In this document: positions 26,807 to 34,758 of the stretch, in pieces
How the letters are laid out: each line of letters opens with the position of its first letter
Numbering within the stretch: position 1 is the stretch's first letter
NCBI GenBank assembly: GCA_045592125.1
Contig: JAZNUE010000054.1
Coordinates: 1-64,000, forward strand
Origin: HGM04593 sp045592125
GTDB taxonomy: Bacteria > Bacteroidota > Bacteroidia > Bacteroidales > Bacteroidaceae
Direction of reading: 5' to 3'
Length of the DNA stretch: 64,000 nt
The notes under the pieces: model-generated
What the model saw: the letters and a program-made list of their open reading frames with translations, nothing else
The model's database searches: none
What the model was told of the DNA's origin: nothing
Position numbers and translations under genes: made by a program

Positions 26807-27520
26807 ATGGAGAATCTGGCTGCATACATAACCCGCCCTGAACGGCTCAACAGGGAGACGCTCTACGAGCTGCGCCTCCTTGTGAGGAAATATCCCTATT
26901 TCGACGCGGCCCGTATCCTTATGCTCAAGAACCTTTACCTTCTGCATGATGTTGACTTCGGACGCGAGATGCGCAAGGCCGCGCTTTACCTCAAGTGCCG
27001 CTGGCCGCTGTTTGAACTGATGGCGGGCTACGGCGCCCCTGTTCCTGAAGAGGAGGCGCCTGCGGATATCCCGGTAGACAGGACAATGTCGCTCATTGAC
27101 GCCTTCCTTGAGACCTTGCCGGCAGAGAATGTATCGCTTGAGGCCGAGGGCGCTGCTGCTGTGGACTATGTCTCGGCATATCTTAAGGATGATACGGCGA
27201 CGGCAGCAGATATCCCGGCATTGCGCGGGCAGGATCTTATTGACGAGTTCCTGGCAGGAGGGAATGAAAGAATCTCCTTTGATTTCAGGGGAGAGAGCGC
27301 CCAGCCTGCAGAACCGTTACAGCCCAGTGAGGATGAGGCGCCTGCAGAGTCGGCTTTCTTTACCGAGACACTCGCGGGAATTTACATTAAACAGGGCAAA
27401 TATGAAAAGGCCCTTGAAATTATTAAACGATTATGCTTGGAATATCCGAATAAAAATCGTTACTTTGCAGACCAAATAAGATTTCTTGAAAAAATAATAA
27501 AATATATAAAAAAAGAATAG
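26807..27520 (+). CDS. Conserved TPR-like protein of unknown function
   Basis: I do not know a function for this 237-residue protein. The N-terminal third (residues 10-70) is helical and begins like a conserved Bacteroidota family (RETLYELRLLVRKYPYFDAARILMLKNLY). The middle is acidic and low in complexity (about 80-175, rich in Glu, Ala and Pro). The C-terminal part has one TPR-like unit (LAGIYIKQGKYEKALEIIKRL) and a lysine-rich tail. No signal peptide or membrane segment is present. It sits 3 nt after lptE and 1 nt before secG, so it is translated with envelope-biogenesis genes. Confidence 0.8.
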   Translation: MENLAAYITRPERLNRETLYELRLLVRKYPYFDAARILMLKNLYLLHDVDFGREMRKAALYLKCRWPLFELMAGYGAPVPEEEAPADIPVDRTMSLIDAFLETLPAENVSLEAEGAAAVDYVSAYLKDDTATAADIPALRGQDLIDEFLAGGNERISFDFRGESAQPAEPLQPSEDEAPAESAFFTETLAGIYIKQGKYEKALEIIKRLCLEYPNKNRYFADQIRFLEKIIKYIKKE

Positions 27521-27521
27521 T

Positions 27522-27824
27522 ATGTATTTACTTTGTGTTATACTTATTGTGTTGGTTTCTGTGCTGATGTGCGGAATAGTATTGATTCAGAACTCAAAGG
27601 GTGGCGGCCTGGCTGCCGGTTTCGCTTCATCGAACCAGATTATGGGCGTCAGGAAGACAACTGACTTCCTTGAGAAGGCTACATGGACACTTGCTGCGCT
27701 GATTGTTGTTATCAGCATTGCTGCAGCATACTCATTGCCACGCCATAATGAGAGCGAGATTGTTAATCCAGCAGCTGTTGAGTCAACACTTCCTATCCCT
27801 TCGGCAGAGGCGCCTGCTCTCTAA
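27522..27824 (+). CDS. secG: Preprotein translocase subunit SecG
   Basis: This 100-residue inner-membrane protein is the small subunit of the SecYEG channel. It has two membrane segments (residues about 3-20 and 55-72) joined by the conserved cytoplasmic loop IQNSKGGGLAAGFASSNQIMGVRKTTDFLEK (quoted here only as landmarks: QNSKGGGLA and TDFLEKATW). It is the last gene of the sigma-54 regulator, lptE, TPR, secG operon, starting 1 nt after the previous stop, and is followed by a perfect-palindrome terminator. Confidence 0.95.
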   Translation: MYLLCVILIVLVSVLMCGIVLIQNSKGGGLAAGFASSNQIMGVRKTTDFLEKATWTLAALIVVISIAAAYSLPRHNESEIVNPAAVESTLPIPSAEAPAL

Positions 27825-27849
27825 TAAGTAAGTCATAAGAAGGTTAACG

Positions 27850-27884
27850 GACACATAAAGCGCATGCGCTTTATGTGTCTTTTT
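27850..27884 (+). terminator. Terminator of the secG operon
   Basis: A perfect 30-bp palindrome (27850-27879) is followed at once by TTTTT, 25 nt after the secG stop. Confidence 0.9.
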
Positions 27885-27944
27885 GCTTTTTGCTATTGAG
27901 GGTAAGGGCGAGAAGGGCAGAAAGGCTATAAGGGACCGAAAGGG

Positions 27945-27998
27945 CAGCACATCAAAGGAACTGTGTCAAAGTTTTGACACAGTTCCTTTGATGTGCTG
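27945..27998 (-). terminator. Terminator of the DUF349 gene
   Basis: A perfect 26-bp stem (27945-27970 with 27973-27998) with a 2-nt spacer lies 22 nt after the stop of the gene at 28021. It contains the AAAGGAACTGTG core shared with 4918-4949 and 30819-30860. Confidence 0.8.
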
Positions 27999-28020
27999 TA
28001 CGGGAGATTGGCCGCAGGGT

Positions 28021-29895
28021 TTACTTGTTCCCTTTCTCTATCTCGTCTTCTACAAGGCGTATCTTCTGAAGGATTACCTCGGCGTCCTTTTTCAGTTTCT
28101 CTACTTTCTGCAGCATGACGTCTACAAGGCTTGCGCCCTTCTTGTTTGAGACGCTGAGGAAACCTATATTGTTCTCGTATGTGGCAATCTCGCTCTTGAG
28201 CGCCTCATACTGGCGTATGAGATGGTCGCGCTCGCGCTGCAGGTTGCTTCCTCCCTTGCTCATATTGCTGCGGAAACTTGCAAGCTTGCGCTCGTTTGCA
28301 CTGATGTGAAGCTTTTCGTAGAGCGCGTTGAGTACCTGCTTGTATTCCTTGTAAATCTTGTCTTTCTCTCTGAACGGAACAAAACCTATGCTGTTCCACT
28401 TTGCTGTGAGCTCAGAGATGAGCCTTGTCTGCTCGTCGGTCGGAAGGGTAGTGTCAATGGCCTTGAGCGCCTCAATGACTTCGCGTTTCTGTGCAAGGTT
28501 GTTCTGCTCTTCGGTGCGCTGCGACGATGTTGCTGCGTTGCGGCGCTCAAAGAATGTGTCGCATGCGGTTACAAAGCGTTTCCATAGCGCTTCGGAGTGC
28601 TTCTGTGGAACGGGGCCAATCTCTTTCCACTCCTTCTGCAGCCTGGCCAGCTTGTCGGCTGTTGCCTTCCAGTCCTCGCTCTCCTTGAGCGCCTCGGCCT
28701 GCTCGCAGAGCGCTTTCTTGCGCTCAAGGTTGCTGGCAAGCGCGCTCTTGGCCTCCTTGAAGAATTCGCTCTTGCGCCTGAAGAACTCGTCGCATGCTGC
28801 GCGGAAACGCTCGAAAATCTTCAGGTTCATCTTCTGCGGGGCGAATCCTATGGTCTTCCATTCTGCCTGAAGGTCAAGTACCTTCTGGGTGGCGCTGTTC
28901 CATGCAGGGTAGGTTGTGAGGGCGCTATAGTCAATGCCTTCAATCTGCTCGCATATTGCGGACTTCTTGTCAAGGTTCTCTTTCTCAACCTCTTTCTTTG
29001 CCTCGAAATGTTCCTGATGACGGCGGTTGATGACTGTTGACGCAGCCTTGAAGCGTGCCCACAGCTCCTCACGCAATTCTGGTGCCACAGGGCCTGTCTC
29101 GCGGAACTCGTTGTGAAGCTGCTGCAGCTGGCGGAATGCGCCTATCACGTCCTCCTCCTTCTCAAGTGCCTCTGCAGCCTCGCATATCCTGGTCTTTATC
29201 TCAAGGTTCTTCTTGAAGTCGTACTCGCGGAACTCATGGTTTATCTTGAGGACATCGTAGAACTGCTCAACAAGCAGCTGGTATTGCTTCCACAACGATG
29301 TAACATGCTCCTGCGGAATGTTCTTTATCTCTTTCCACTGTGCCTGCAGTGCCTTGAACTCGTTAACTTCGGGTGTTCCCTGCGCAGCCTTCTCGACTAG
29401 TGCCTGCAACTGCTGCAGAAGGGACTCCTTCTTTGCGAGGTTGCTCTTCATCTCCTCCTCCTGGGCGGCAATCCAGGCATTACGCTTTGCCTTGATTGTG
29501 TTCATTGCCTCCTTAAACGGCGCTTCAAGCTCGTCTTCCTGCGGGATGAAGAGTGCTGGCTCACCGCCCTCCTCAACGAATGCCTTGTGAGCTGCCTCAA
29601 TCTCGGCTGCACGCATGCGGTAGAAGAGCACCTTTAGGCCTTCAGTCTCGGCCTTGCAGCTGAGCACGTCGTCGCTCTCGGCAATCTCCTTCAAGCGCTC
29701 AATTATCTCCTGGCGGCTGGCTGGCCTTGCGCCTGCATTCTCACTCTCCTCGCTCTGCTGAACGGGGACTTCTTCTGTCTCGATGGCAGGCTGTTCATTG
29801 CTAAACTCAGTCGTAGCGGCATTGTCAGCCTGTTCAGGGGTGTTCACGATGTTCTGCTCATCCTGCAGGGCATCGGGTTTCAATGTTTCACTCAT
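28021..29895 (-). CDS. DUF349 repeat protein
   Basis: This 624-residue protein is built of repeated DUF349 units (PF03993). The unit core recurs at least five times as WKEIG/WKTIGF followed by VPQ or APQ and LWKRFxAACDxFF, for example WKEIGPVPQKHSEALWKRF, WKTIGFAPQKMNLKIFERF and WNSIGFVPFREKDKIYKEY. The first 100 residues are acidic and low in complexity. The C-terminus is a charged coiled coil. It is probably cytoplasmic, since no signal peptide is visible. Its function is not established; the family is widespread and conserved in Bacteroidota. A -7-like TATATTCG lies on the reverse strand at 29946-29953. The gene is monocistronic. Confidence 0.9.
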   Translation of the reverse strand: MSETLKPDALQDEQNIVNTPEQADNAATTEFSNEQPAIETEEVPVQQSEESENAGARPASRQEIIERLKEIAESDDVLSCKAETEGLKVLFYRMRAAEIEAAHKAFVEEGGEPALFIPQEDELEAPFKEAMNTIKAKRNAWIAAQEEEMKSNLAKKESLLQQLQALVEKAAQGTPEVNEFKALQAQWKEIKNIPQEHVTSLWKQYQLLVEQFYDVLKINHEFREYDFKKNLEIKTRICEAAEALEKEEDVIGAFRQLQQLHNEFRETGPVAPELREELWARFKAASTVINRRHQEHFEAKKEVEKENLDKKSAICEQIEGIDYSALTTYPAWNSATQKVLDLQAEWKTIGFAPQKMNLKIFERFRAACDEFFRRKSEFFKEAKSALASNLERKKALCEQAEALKESEDWKATADKLARLQKEWKEIGPVPQKHSEALWKRFVTACDTFFERRNAATSSQRTEEQNNLAQKREVIEALKAIDTTLPTDEQTRLISELTAKWNSIGFVPFREKDKIYKEYKQVLNALYEKLHISANERKLASFRSNMSKGGSNLQRERDHLIRQYEALKSEIATYENNIGFLSVSNKKGASLVDVMLQKVEKLKKDAEVILQKIRLVEDEIEKGNK

Positions 29896-30086
29896 CTGCT
29901 TGTAATTTAAGAGTCCAATAGTTGTGCTTGTCGCACATTATTCTGCGAATATAAAAATAAATTTCGGTAAAATGCTATTTTGCGCCAATCTTTTTTGCAA
30001 ATGAGAAAGGGTGGTACGTCACAATCAGCAAGTTACCTGGTTGTTGTTGGTATCAGGGTCCAGTCCAGTACTGCTTGCGGGCTTTG

Positions 30087-30460
30087 GGATTCCTCGTCGC
30101 TACGCTCTGTCGGAATGACAAAACAACGTTTTGTTATCGGCAAGTTTTGCAGCCATTAGTCGCGTGAAGCATAGACGAAGTTTATGCCACGCGGGTGGCT
30201 AAAAGCAAAACGAGCCAATGACTTAGCAAATATAGAATGACAAGACAACGTTTTGTTATCGACAAGTTTTGCAGCAACAGGTCAAACGAAGCATAGCCGC
30301 AGGTTATGCCGTTTGGGTTGCTAAAAGCAAAACGAGTCAATGACCTTTTTTGTTATCGACAAGTTTTGCAGCAACAGGTCAAACGTAGCATAGCCGCAGG
30401 TTATGCCGTTTGGGTTGCGAAAAGCAAAACGAGTCAATGACAGTGCAAATATAGAATGAA
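30087..30460. repeat. Hairpin repeat locus 3 (three 68-bp copies, one divergent)
   Basis: Copies lie at 30144-30211, 30266-30333 and 30363-30430, each exactly 68 bp. The second and third match loci 1 and 2 almost base for base. The first is divergent but keeps every stem: AGCAA/TTGCT is replaced by AGCCA/TGGCT and CAAACG/CGTTTG by CGCGTG/CACGCG. The composite flanks (AATGACAAAACAACGTTTTG before; GCAAATATAGAATGA after) occur twice, so the locus looks like one divergent element followed by a fresher tandem one. Confidence 0.92.
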
Positions 30461-30544
30461 CTGGACACTATTAATATTGCAGTTCTTCCGTTCCGTCAGG
30501 ATGAACAGTTCCGCGCTGCGTTCAGGCCATAAACAGCGCCTGTC

Positions 30545-30565
30545 ATGTTGAGCGAAGCGAAACAT
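30545..30565. repeat. Small hairpin with GAGCGAAGCGA loop
   Basis: ATGTT and AACAT flank GAGCGAAGCGA. A similar short motif is common between genes in this phylum. No gene is associated. Confidence 0.4.
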
Positions 30566-30677
30566 CTCAGCCAACGCCTTTTGGCTTGAAGGTCTCCAGT
30601 CCTCACCTGTTTACAGAGAAGGTGTACAAAGGACAGAGGAACTGTTGCTCATGAAATCACTTTCCTCTTTGCAGGAG

Positions 30678-30714
30678 GAGAAATCTCATCCCATTGAATT
30701 CCTTGAGATTTCTC
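30678..30714. repeat. Inverted repeat with 11-bp arms
   Basis: GAGAAATCTCA (30678-30688) pairs with TGAGATTTCTC (30704-30714) across a 15-nt loop, followed by CGAATGACAAAG, which resembles the start of the 68-bp repeat loci. Confidence 0.5.
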
Positions 30715-30818
30715 GCATGCGCTCGAATGACAAAGCAAGCAACAATTAGCCACTACGGTCCTTATTGGCTCTGTAGGTATCTCGGGCATGTCTTGTATCC
30801 TGTCAATTCATATTAAGC

Positions 30819-30860
30819 AAAGGGAACTGTGTCAAAAGCAATGTTGACGCAGTTCCCTTT
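30819..30860 (-). terminator. Terminator of the secreted-protein gene at 30884
   Basis: A 17-bp stem with one G-T pair (30819-30835 with 30844-30860) lies 23 nt after the stop. It shares the AAGGGAACTGTGTCAA core with two other terminators in the window. Confidence 0.8.
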
Positions 30861-30883
30861 ATGGTCTTACAGGCTGCAATTCC

Positions 30884-32941
30884 TTATCTTATATAGGTCT
30901 TTTTGCCGCCGATGATGTAAATTCCTTTTGGAAGAGATTCTATGTTCTCATTGTCAAGGATTCTGGTTCCGTTTACTGTGAATATCTCAATCCTGCCACT
31001 CTCGCCTGCTGTGATATCCTCAACGCCTGCAATCTCTCCGCTGTCATTCTTTACTGTGTATTTGAGAGAGATGCCCTCTATGACCCTGCCGTTGGCGTCG
31101 GTAAAATAGCCTGTAGGTATCTCAAGGTAATACGTGCCGTTGCCCTTTAATGGCTCGGAGGTCTTGAGTGCTGCCTGCATCATTCCGATGTTTGAGCCGT
31201 CGCTGTTCACAATGGTCTTCTCAAGGGCATAGGTCCACTCTTTGCCTTCGGCATAAAGTCTTGGCTGCAGGCTCTCGTCGTCGCTTGCCCCTGCGTAGTA
31301 GCTGAAGGTGAAGACGAAGTGAGAGAGTTCCTCTACTGTTGAACCGTTGGCGGGTGAAACCTCTTCGATTTTCGCTGCGGGGGCATTGCCTGTGAGCGCA
31401 TACTTTGCAATTGTGCGCACGCCATACTTGGCAGGTACCGGAATTGGCATATTCATACCTGCAGGGTTGAGCATGATGTCGCCGGCAGTGATGTTGATGT
31501 TCAGCTCCATGTTATTGTATGTGGTAAGCGGCTCTGCTGCAGTGAATGTAAGGGTGTTGCTGTCGGTCTGCCTTACTGTGAATGCTGTCTTGATGCCTTC
31601 CGCCTCAATCTTGAGGTCATCTGTTGCTGCAATACCTTCCTCACAGGTAACTGTTATGCTCTCGAATTTATCGAATGTGCTGTCTGGTGCAGGCGACACG
31701 GTGTATGTGGGATACTCGCGCTGCATGTAGAGCCTGGGAAGGAGATGCTCCTCTGTTATATCGCCGGCAGGGTAGCAGCCGTATGTATGGTACTTTGTAG
31801 AGTAGTATATGGTGTGGCCGTCGCATGCAATGGCCGCATTGCCGTCTGCGTCTATACTGACACTCCATACAGCACCCGCTGCTGGTTTCTCAGAGGCATA
31901 GTTGAAGCTTTTGTATGTTCCTGTGTGGTATACATAGCGGCCCAGTTCATCCTGGATTGTATATCCGCCCTCTGCAGCTGTGAATGTGAAGCCTGCGCAC
32001 TCAACTGTTTCGGTATATTTGCCGTTTACGTCTGTTGCTGTCTTTGTAGGCAGGTAACCGTATGCTTTATCCTCATAGTAGTATGTTGCAGCGCTGTCAG
32101 CCGCTACTATGGCGTACTTGCTGCCCGAAGCAATGCTGCTTGCCGGAACGTAAGGCATTGTGCGTGATACAATGTATGTCTGCTCTGCTACTGCGCTCTT
32201 GAATACAGCGTCGCCGTCGGTCTTCACTGCTATTACCTTGATAGTAGTAGTATTGGTAAGGTCAAAGTACATTACCCAGTACTTGCTGCACTTTGTGCTG
32301 CCTGTGTCGTTAACATAGTCCTCGTAGCTGGGTTCTGTACCGTCAAGAGTGTAGTAGAGCACTGCGCTCTGGTCTGTTGTCTCTGCTGTTACCTTAACCT
32401 TGTCGGCATATACAGCAACAGGTGTCTTGAACTCTGGGGCTGGTACTGTCACTGTGCTTGCGTCAGGTGTGTACTCAATTGTGATTGACTTTACATAGTA
32501 GGCACGGTCTGTTGCAGTCCAGCTAATGCAGATGTCGCCTGTTGTGTCCTCGCAGTCAAATGTGTACGCAGCATCCGATGTTGTCAGGGTGTATGCCTCC
32601 GATGTCTTGCTGCCCGCTGATATTTTCAGTTTTGCATCTCCGTTAGCTGCAATGCAGCTGTTAACCGTGATACTCCTGATGGTACAGCCTGTAAACGCAG
32701 AAGTGCTGAGCTGGTAAGTAGGATTCACTGTCTTCTTGCTGCCTAGCTGTATGCCTCTGCCATTGCTGCTGTCCCAGCCAATGTAGGTTGATGAAGAGGC
32801 TGTCCACTCGATGTCGCTTAGTATCACGGTGCCGCCTTCGGCTGTGAGTTCACCGTTCTTGAATGTGTGGGTGTAGGTCTCTGCACCCGCTGTTGCTGCC
32901 ATCACTATGAGGCAGAAAAGTGAGAGTAAAAATTTCTTCAT
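30884..32941 (-). CDS. Large secreted protein with chitobiase-type domain and T9SS-like tail
   Basis: This protein of 685 residues has a clean signal peptide (MKKFLLSLFCLIVMAATAGA). Residues 20-150 form a beta-sandwich-like region. About residues 155-240 match the chitobiase/hexosaminidase C-terminal-type fold (CHB_HEX_C), with LYYTLDGTEPSYEDY. Later segments resemble immunoglobulin-like domains. The last 60 residues (RIEIFTVNGTRIL, LPKGIYIIGGKKTYIR) look like a T9SS type A sorting domain, predicting export and surface attachment. No catalytic motif is visible. A second ATG lies at 32965; I prefer 32941 because the lysines directly precede the hydrophobic core and the box at 32989-32996 gives it a normal leader. 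It lies 127 nt downstream of the SusCD-thioredoxin operon and may have its own promoter. Confidence 0.82.
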   Translation of the reverse strand: MKKFLLSLFCLIVMAATAGAETYTHTFKNGELTAEGGTVILSDIEWTASSSTYIGWDSSNGRGIQLGSKKTVNPTYQLSTSAFTGCTIRSITVNSCIAANGDAKLKISAGSKTSEAYTLTTSDAAYTFDCEDTTGDICISWTATDRAYYVKSITIEYTPDASTVTVPAPEFKTPVAVYADKVKVTAETTDQSAVLYYTLDGTEPSYEDYVNDTGSTKCSKYWVMYFDLTNTTTIKVIAVKTDGDAVFKSAVAEQTYIVSRTMPYVPASSIASGSKYAIVAADSAATYYYEDKAYGYLPTKTATDVNGKYTETVECAGFTFTAAEGGYTIQDELGRYVYHTGTYKSFNYASEKPAAGAVWSVSIDADGNAAIACDGHTIYYSTKYHTYGCYPAGDITEEHLLPRLYMQREYPTYTVSPAPDSTFDKFESITVTCEEGIAATDDLKIEAEGIKTAFTVRQTDSNTLTFTAAEPLTTYNNMELNINITAGDIMLNPAGMNMPIPVPAKYGVRTIAKYALTGNAPAAKIEEVSPANGSTVEELSHFVFTFSYYAGASDDESLQPRLYAEGKEWTYALEKTIVNSDGSNIGMMQAALKTSEPLKGNGTYYLEIPTGYFTDANGRVIEGISLKYTVKNDSGEIAGVEDITAGESGRIEIFTVNGTRILDNENIESLPKGIYIIGGKKTYIR

Positions 32942-32988
32942 GCTTTGTGTCTTTTTATGTTTCATTCTTTTATACTATTCATTGGCTG

Positions 32989-32996
32989 CAAAGTTA
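32989..32996 (-). promoter_or_regulatory. -7 box of the secreted-protein gene
   Basis: TAACTTTG on the reverse strand matches TAnnTTTG exactly. No good TTG is seen upstream. Confidence 0.5.
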
Positions 32997-33063
32997 GCCA
33001 TTATGAATGTACTGGAAAAGTCCTTACAGATGATTAACATATGTTAGTCAGTGCGTTATAAGC

Positions 33064-33090
33064 ATAATTGCGGGCAAGGCCCGCAATTAT
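33064..33090 (-). terminator. Terminator of the SusCD-thioredoxin operon
   Basis: ATAATTGCGGGC pairs with GCCCGCAATTAT around a 3-nt loop, 2 nt after the stop of the thioredoxin lipoprotein gene. It suggests that the gene at 30884 is a separate unit. Confidence 0.75.
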
Positions 33091-33092
33091 CC

Positions 33093-33611
33093 CTATTCCT
33101 CATGGATTATATTCTTGAGCATTCCTATAAGAGAGTCTATGTCAAATTCGGCTCCCATTATTTCTCCCTCTTTTGCCGCGTTGGGCAAGAGCACAAGCAT
33201 GGTGGGGTATATCTGTATGTTGTATTTCTCGGCAATCTCAAGGCCTTCGCCCTCTTCCATGTCGCGTATTATGGGTACAAAGCGCTTGTTTATGAACTTG
33301 CCCAGCTTCTCTTGGGGGAACACGCCCTTTTCCATCTTGCGGCATGGACCGCAGGTCTTTGTGTGGCAGTCTATGAGCACATATTTGCCTTCGTTCTTAG
33401 CTTTCTCAAGGGCTTCTTCAAGCGTTATGTCGTAGAAGACAACGCCAGGCTCCTGCGTCAGTTTCCTGTAGATTTTCTCGGGTTTCTGCTCTGCGGCATG
33501 CTGTACAGTGTCCGTCACTTCCTGTTCTACTCCCTTTGCTGGTGTCACGCTATTTGAGCATGAGCACATCGCTGCAATCAGCAGTGCGCATAGTGGTCTT
33601 GCACTTTTCAT
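33093..33611 (-). CDS. Thioredoxin-fold lipoprotein
   Basis: This 172-residue protein has a lipobox (MCSC, Cys at about residue 18) and a thioredoxin domain from about residue 58. The active site is TCGPCRKM (about residue 86), with the cis-proline loop IYPTMLVL. The residues after the lipid Cys (SNSVTP) lack the acidic surface-export signal of Bacteroidota, so it probably faces the periplasm. It is likely to reduce or exchange disulfides or to act on thiols. It is the last gene of the SusC-SusD operon, 21 nt after a second thioredoxin-fold gene. Confidence 0.9.
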   Translation of the reverse strand: MKSARPLCALLIAAMCSCSNSVTPAKGVEQEVTDTVQHAAEQKPEKIYRKLTQEPGVVFYDITLEEALEKAKNEGKYVLIDCHTKTCGPCRKMEKGVFPQEKLGKFINKRFVPIIRDMEEGEGLEIAEKYNIQIYPTMLVLLPNAAKEGEIMGAEFDIDSLIGMLKNIIHEE

Positions 33612-33632
33612 ATTATCTGTCGTTTGTCTTTT

Positions 33633-34745
33633 TTATTCTATAGTGTTTTCAATAATCTCTTCAAGTCCTCCTCCGGGTGGCGGCGCATATGCCGACACTA
33701 TCTTGCCTTCCTTGTCCAGGACCATGTATCGTGGCACTCCCGAGATGTGGTAGTCGCTCTCAAGCTGCGACTGCTCGCTGCAATTTGGGTAGAGGTTCAG
33801 CATATCTGCCATCTCTTTCTTTGCGATTGCTGCCAGCCAGTCTTCCCTTACTTCCTTGCGGTCAATCGATACGGTGATGAACTCAACGTCGGGATTATCG
33901 CTGTAGCGGTTGCGCAATGCCATGAATTCGGGCATTTTCTTCAGGCAGCTGCTGCACCATGTTGCCCAAATGTCAATGACTAGGACCTTTCCCCTGAACT
34001 CGGCAAAGGTATGTTCCTTGCCTTCGGTGTCAACCAGTACAGGGGTAGGGGCCAGCTCGCCAGGCATTGTGTTCCGGTAAAGGTCGAAAAGGGCGATTAT
34101 CTCACTCTTCAGATTGCTCTCCTTTACATTCTTCTCAATGTATGGGCGCACTGAATAGAACTCCTCATTGCAGCCGCTGTTGCTGAAGGGGAACTTCAGC
34201 TTTTTCATGTATGCAGTGTGCAGGGCGTCATTCTTGCACGAGAATACCTCCTTCATCTTAGAGTAGTCGTTGCTGTTCATGCTACGCAGGGGGTAGAAGA
34301 CAGTCATGGTTATCCCGTCGCGCGACTCTTCAAAGCAGTCGCCCCGTTTCATGGCCTTGAGAGTAAAGTAGTGGTCGGCAAAGCGAGCGATATCGCGCTC
34401 TGTCATGAATGCTGATACGGCCTTGTCATCAAGCCTTATTTCCTCTAGGCCCTGCGGCAACAGCGCTATGTCATCATTCTTTCCGCGGCAGCGGAACATG
34501 TACTCGCCGCTCTGCCATATATAGTGGCAAAGGTTCCTGGTGTGCAGGCTGTCCGGCGCGCCTTCAATCTGCTTCCTTATGGCGGCAAGGTTGTCTGTAA
34601 TCTCCTGCGCAGTGCTGAATTCCTGCTGCCACAGAGAATCTATGAGAACCTGCGCCTTGGCTGCAGAACTGCTGTCTGCCGCTCCTCTACAGGATATAAG
34701 CGTCAGGACAGCAATGAACTGTATGGCTATTATGTATTGTCGCAT
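33633..34745 (-). CDS. TlpA-like thioredoxin lipoprotein
   Basis: This 370-residue protein has a lipoprotein signal (LISCRG, Cys at about residue 19), an N-terminal region of about 200 residues typical of Bacteroidota TlpA-like proteins (DUF4369-like position, but I do not recognise the domain), and a C-terminal TlpA/AhpC-type domain. This has the FRGKVLVIDIWATWCSSCLKKM active site (CSSC, about residue 265) and the GVPRYMVLDKEGKI cis-proline loop. It probably works in the periplasm on disulfides of imported or envelope proteins. It starts 13 nt after the preceding lipoprotein gene. Confidence 0.9.
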   Translation of the reverse strand: MRQYIIAIQFIAVLTLISCRGAADSSSAAKAQVLIDSLWQQEFSTAQEITDNLAAIRKQIEGAPDSLHTRNLCHYIWQSGEYMFRCRGKNDDIALLPQGLEEIRLDDKAVSAFMTERDIARFADHYFTLKAMKRGDCFEESRDGITMTVFYPLRSMNSNDYSKMKEVFSCKNDALHTAYMKKLKFPFSNSGCNEEFYSVRPYIEKNVKESNLKSEIIALFDLYRNTMPGELAPTPVLVDTEGKEHTFAEFRGKVLVIDIWATWCSSCLKKMPEFMALRNRYSDNPDVEFITVSIDRKEVREDWLAAIAKKEMADMLNLYPNCSEQSQLESDYHISGVPRYMVLDKEGKIVSAYAPPPGGGLEEIIENTIE

Positions 34746-34758
34746 CTGTACTTGTCTA

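Larger units (their letters stand above)
29896..30883. other. Gene-free region of about 1 kb with repeats
   Basis: No credible coding frame is present on either strand. From left to right it holds the reverse-strand box of the DUF349 gene (29946-29953), three copies of the 68-bp hairpin repeat (30087-30460), a small hairpin with ATGTT/AACAT arms (30545-30565), an 11-bp inverted repeat (30678-30688 with 30704-30714), and the terminator of the gene at 30884 (30819-30860). It is the densest patch of repeats in the window. Confidence 0.8.

Noticed and set aside
30087..30460. CRISPR array
   Set aside because: The repeated units are long internal palindromes with near-identical spacers, no unique spacer set and no cas genes.
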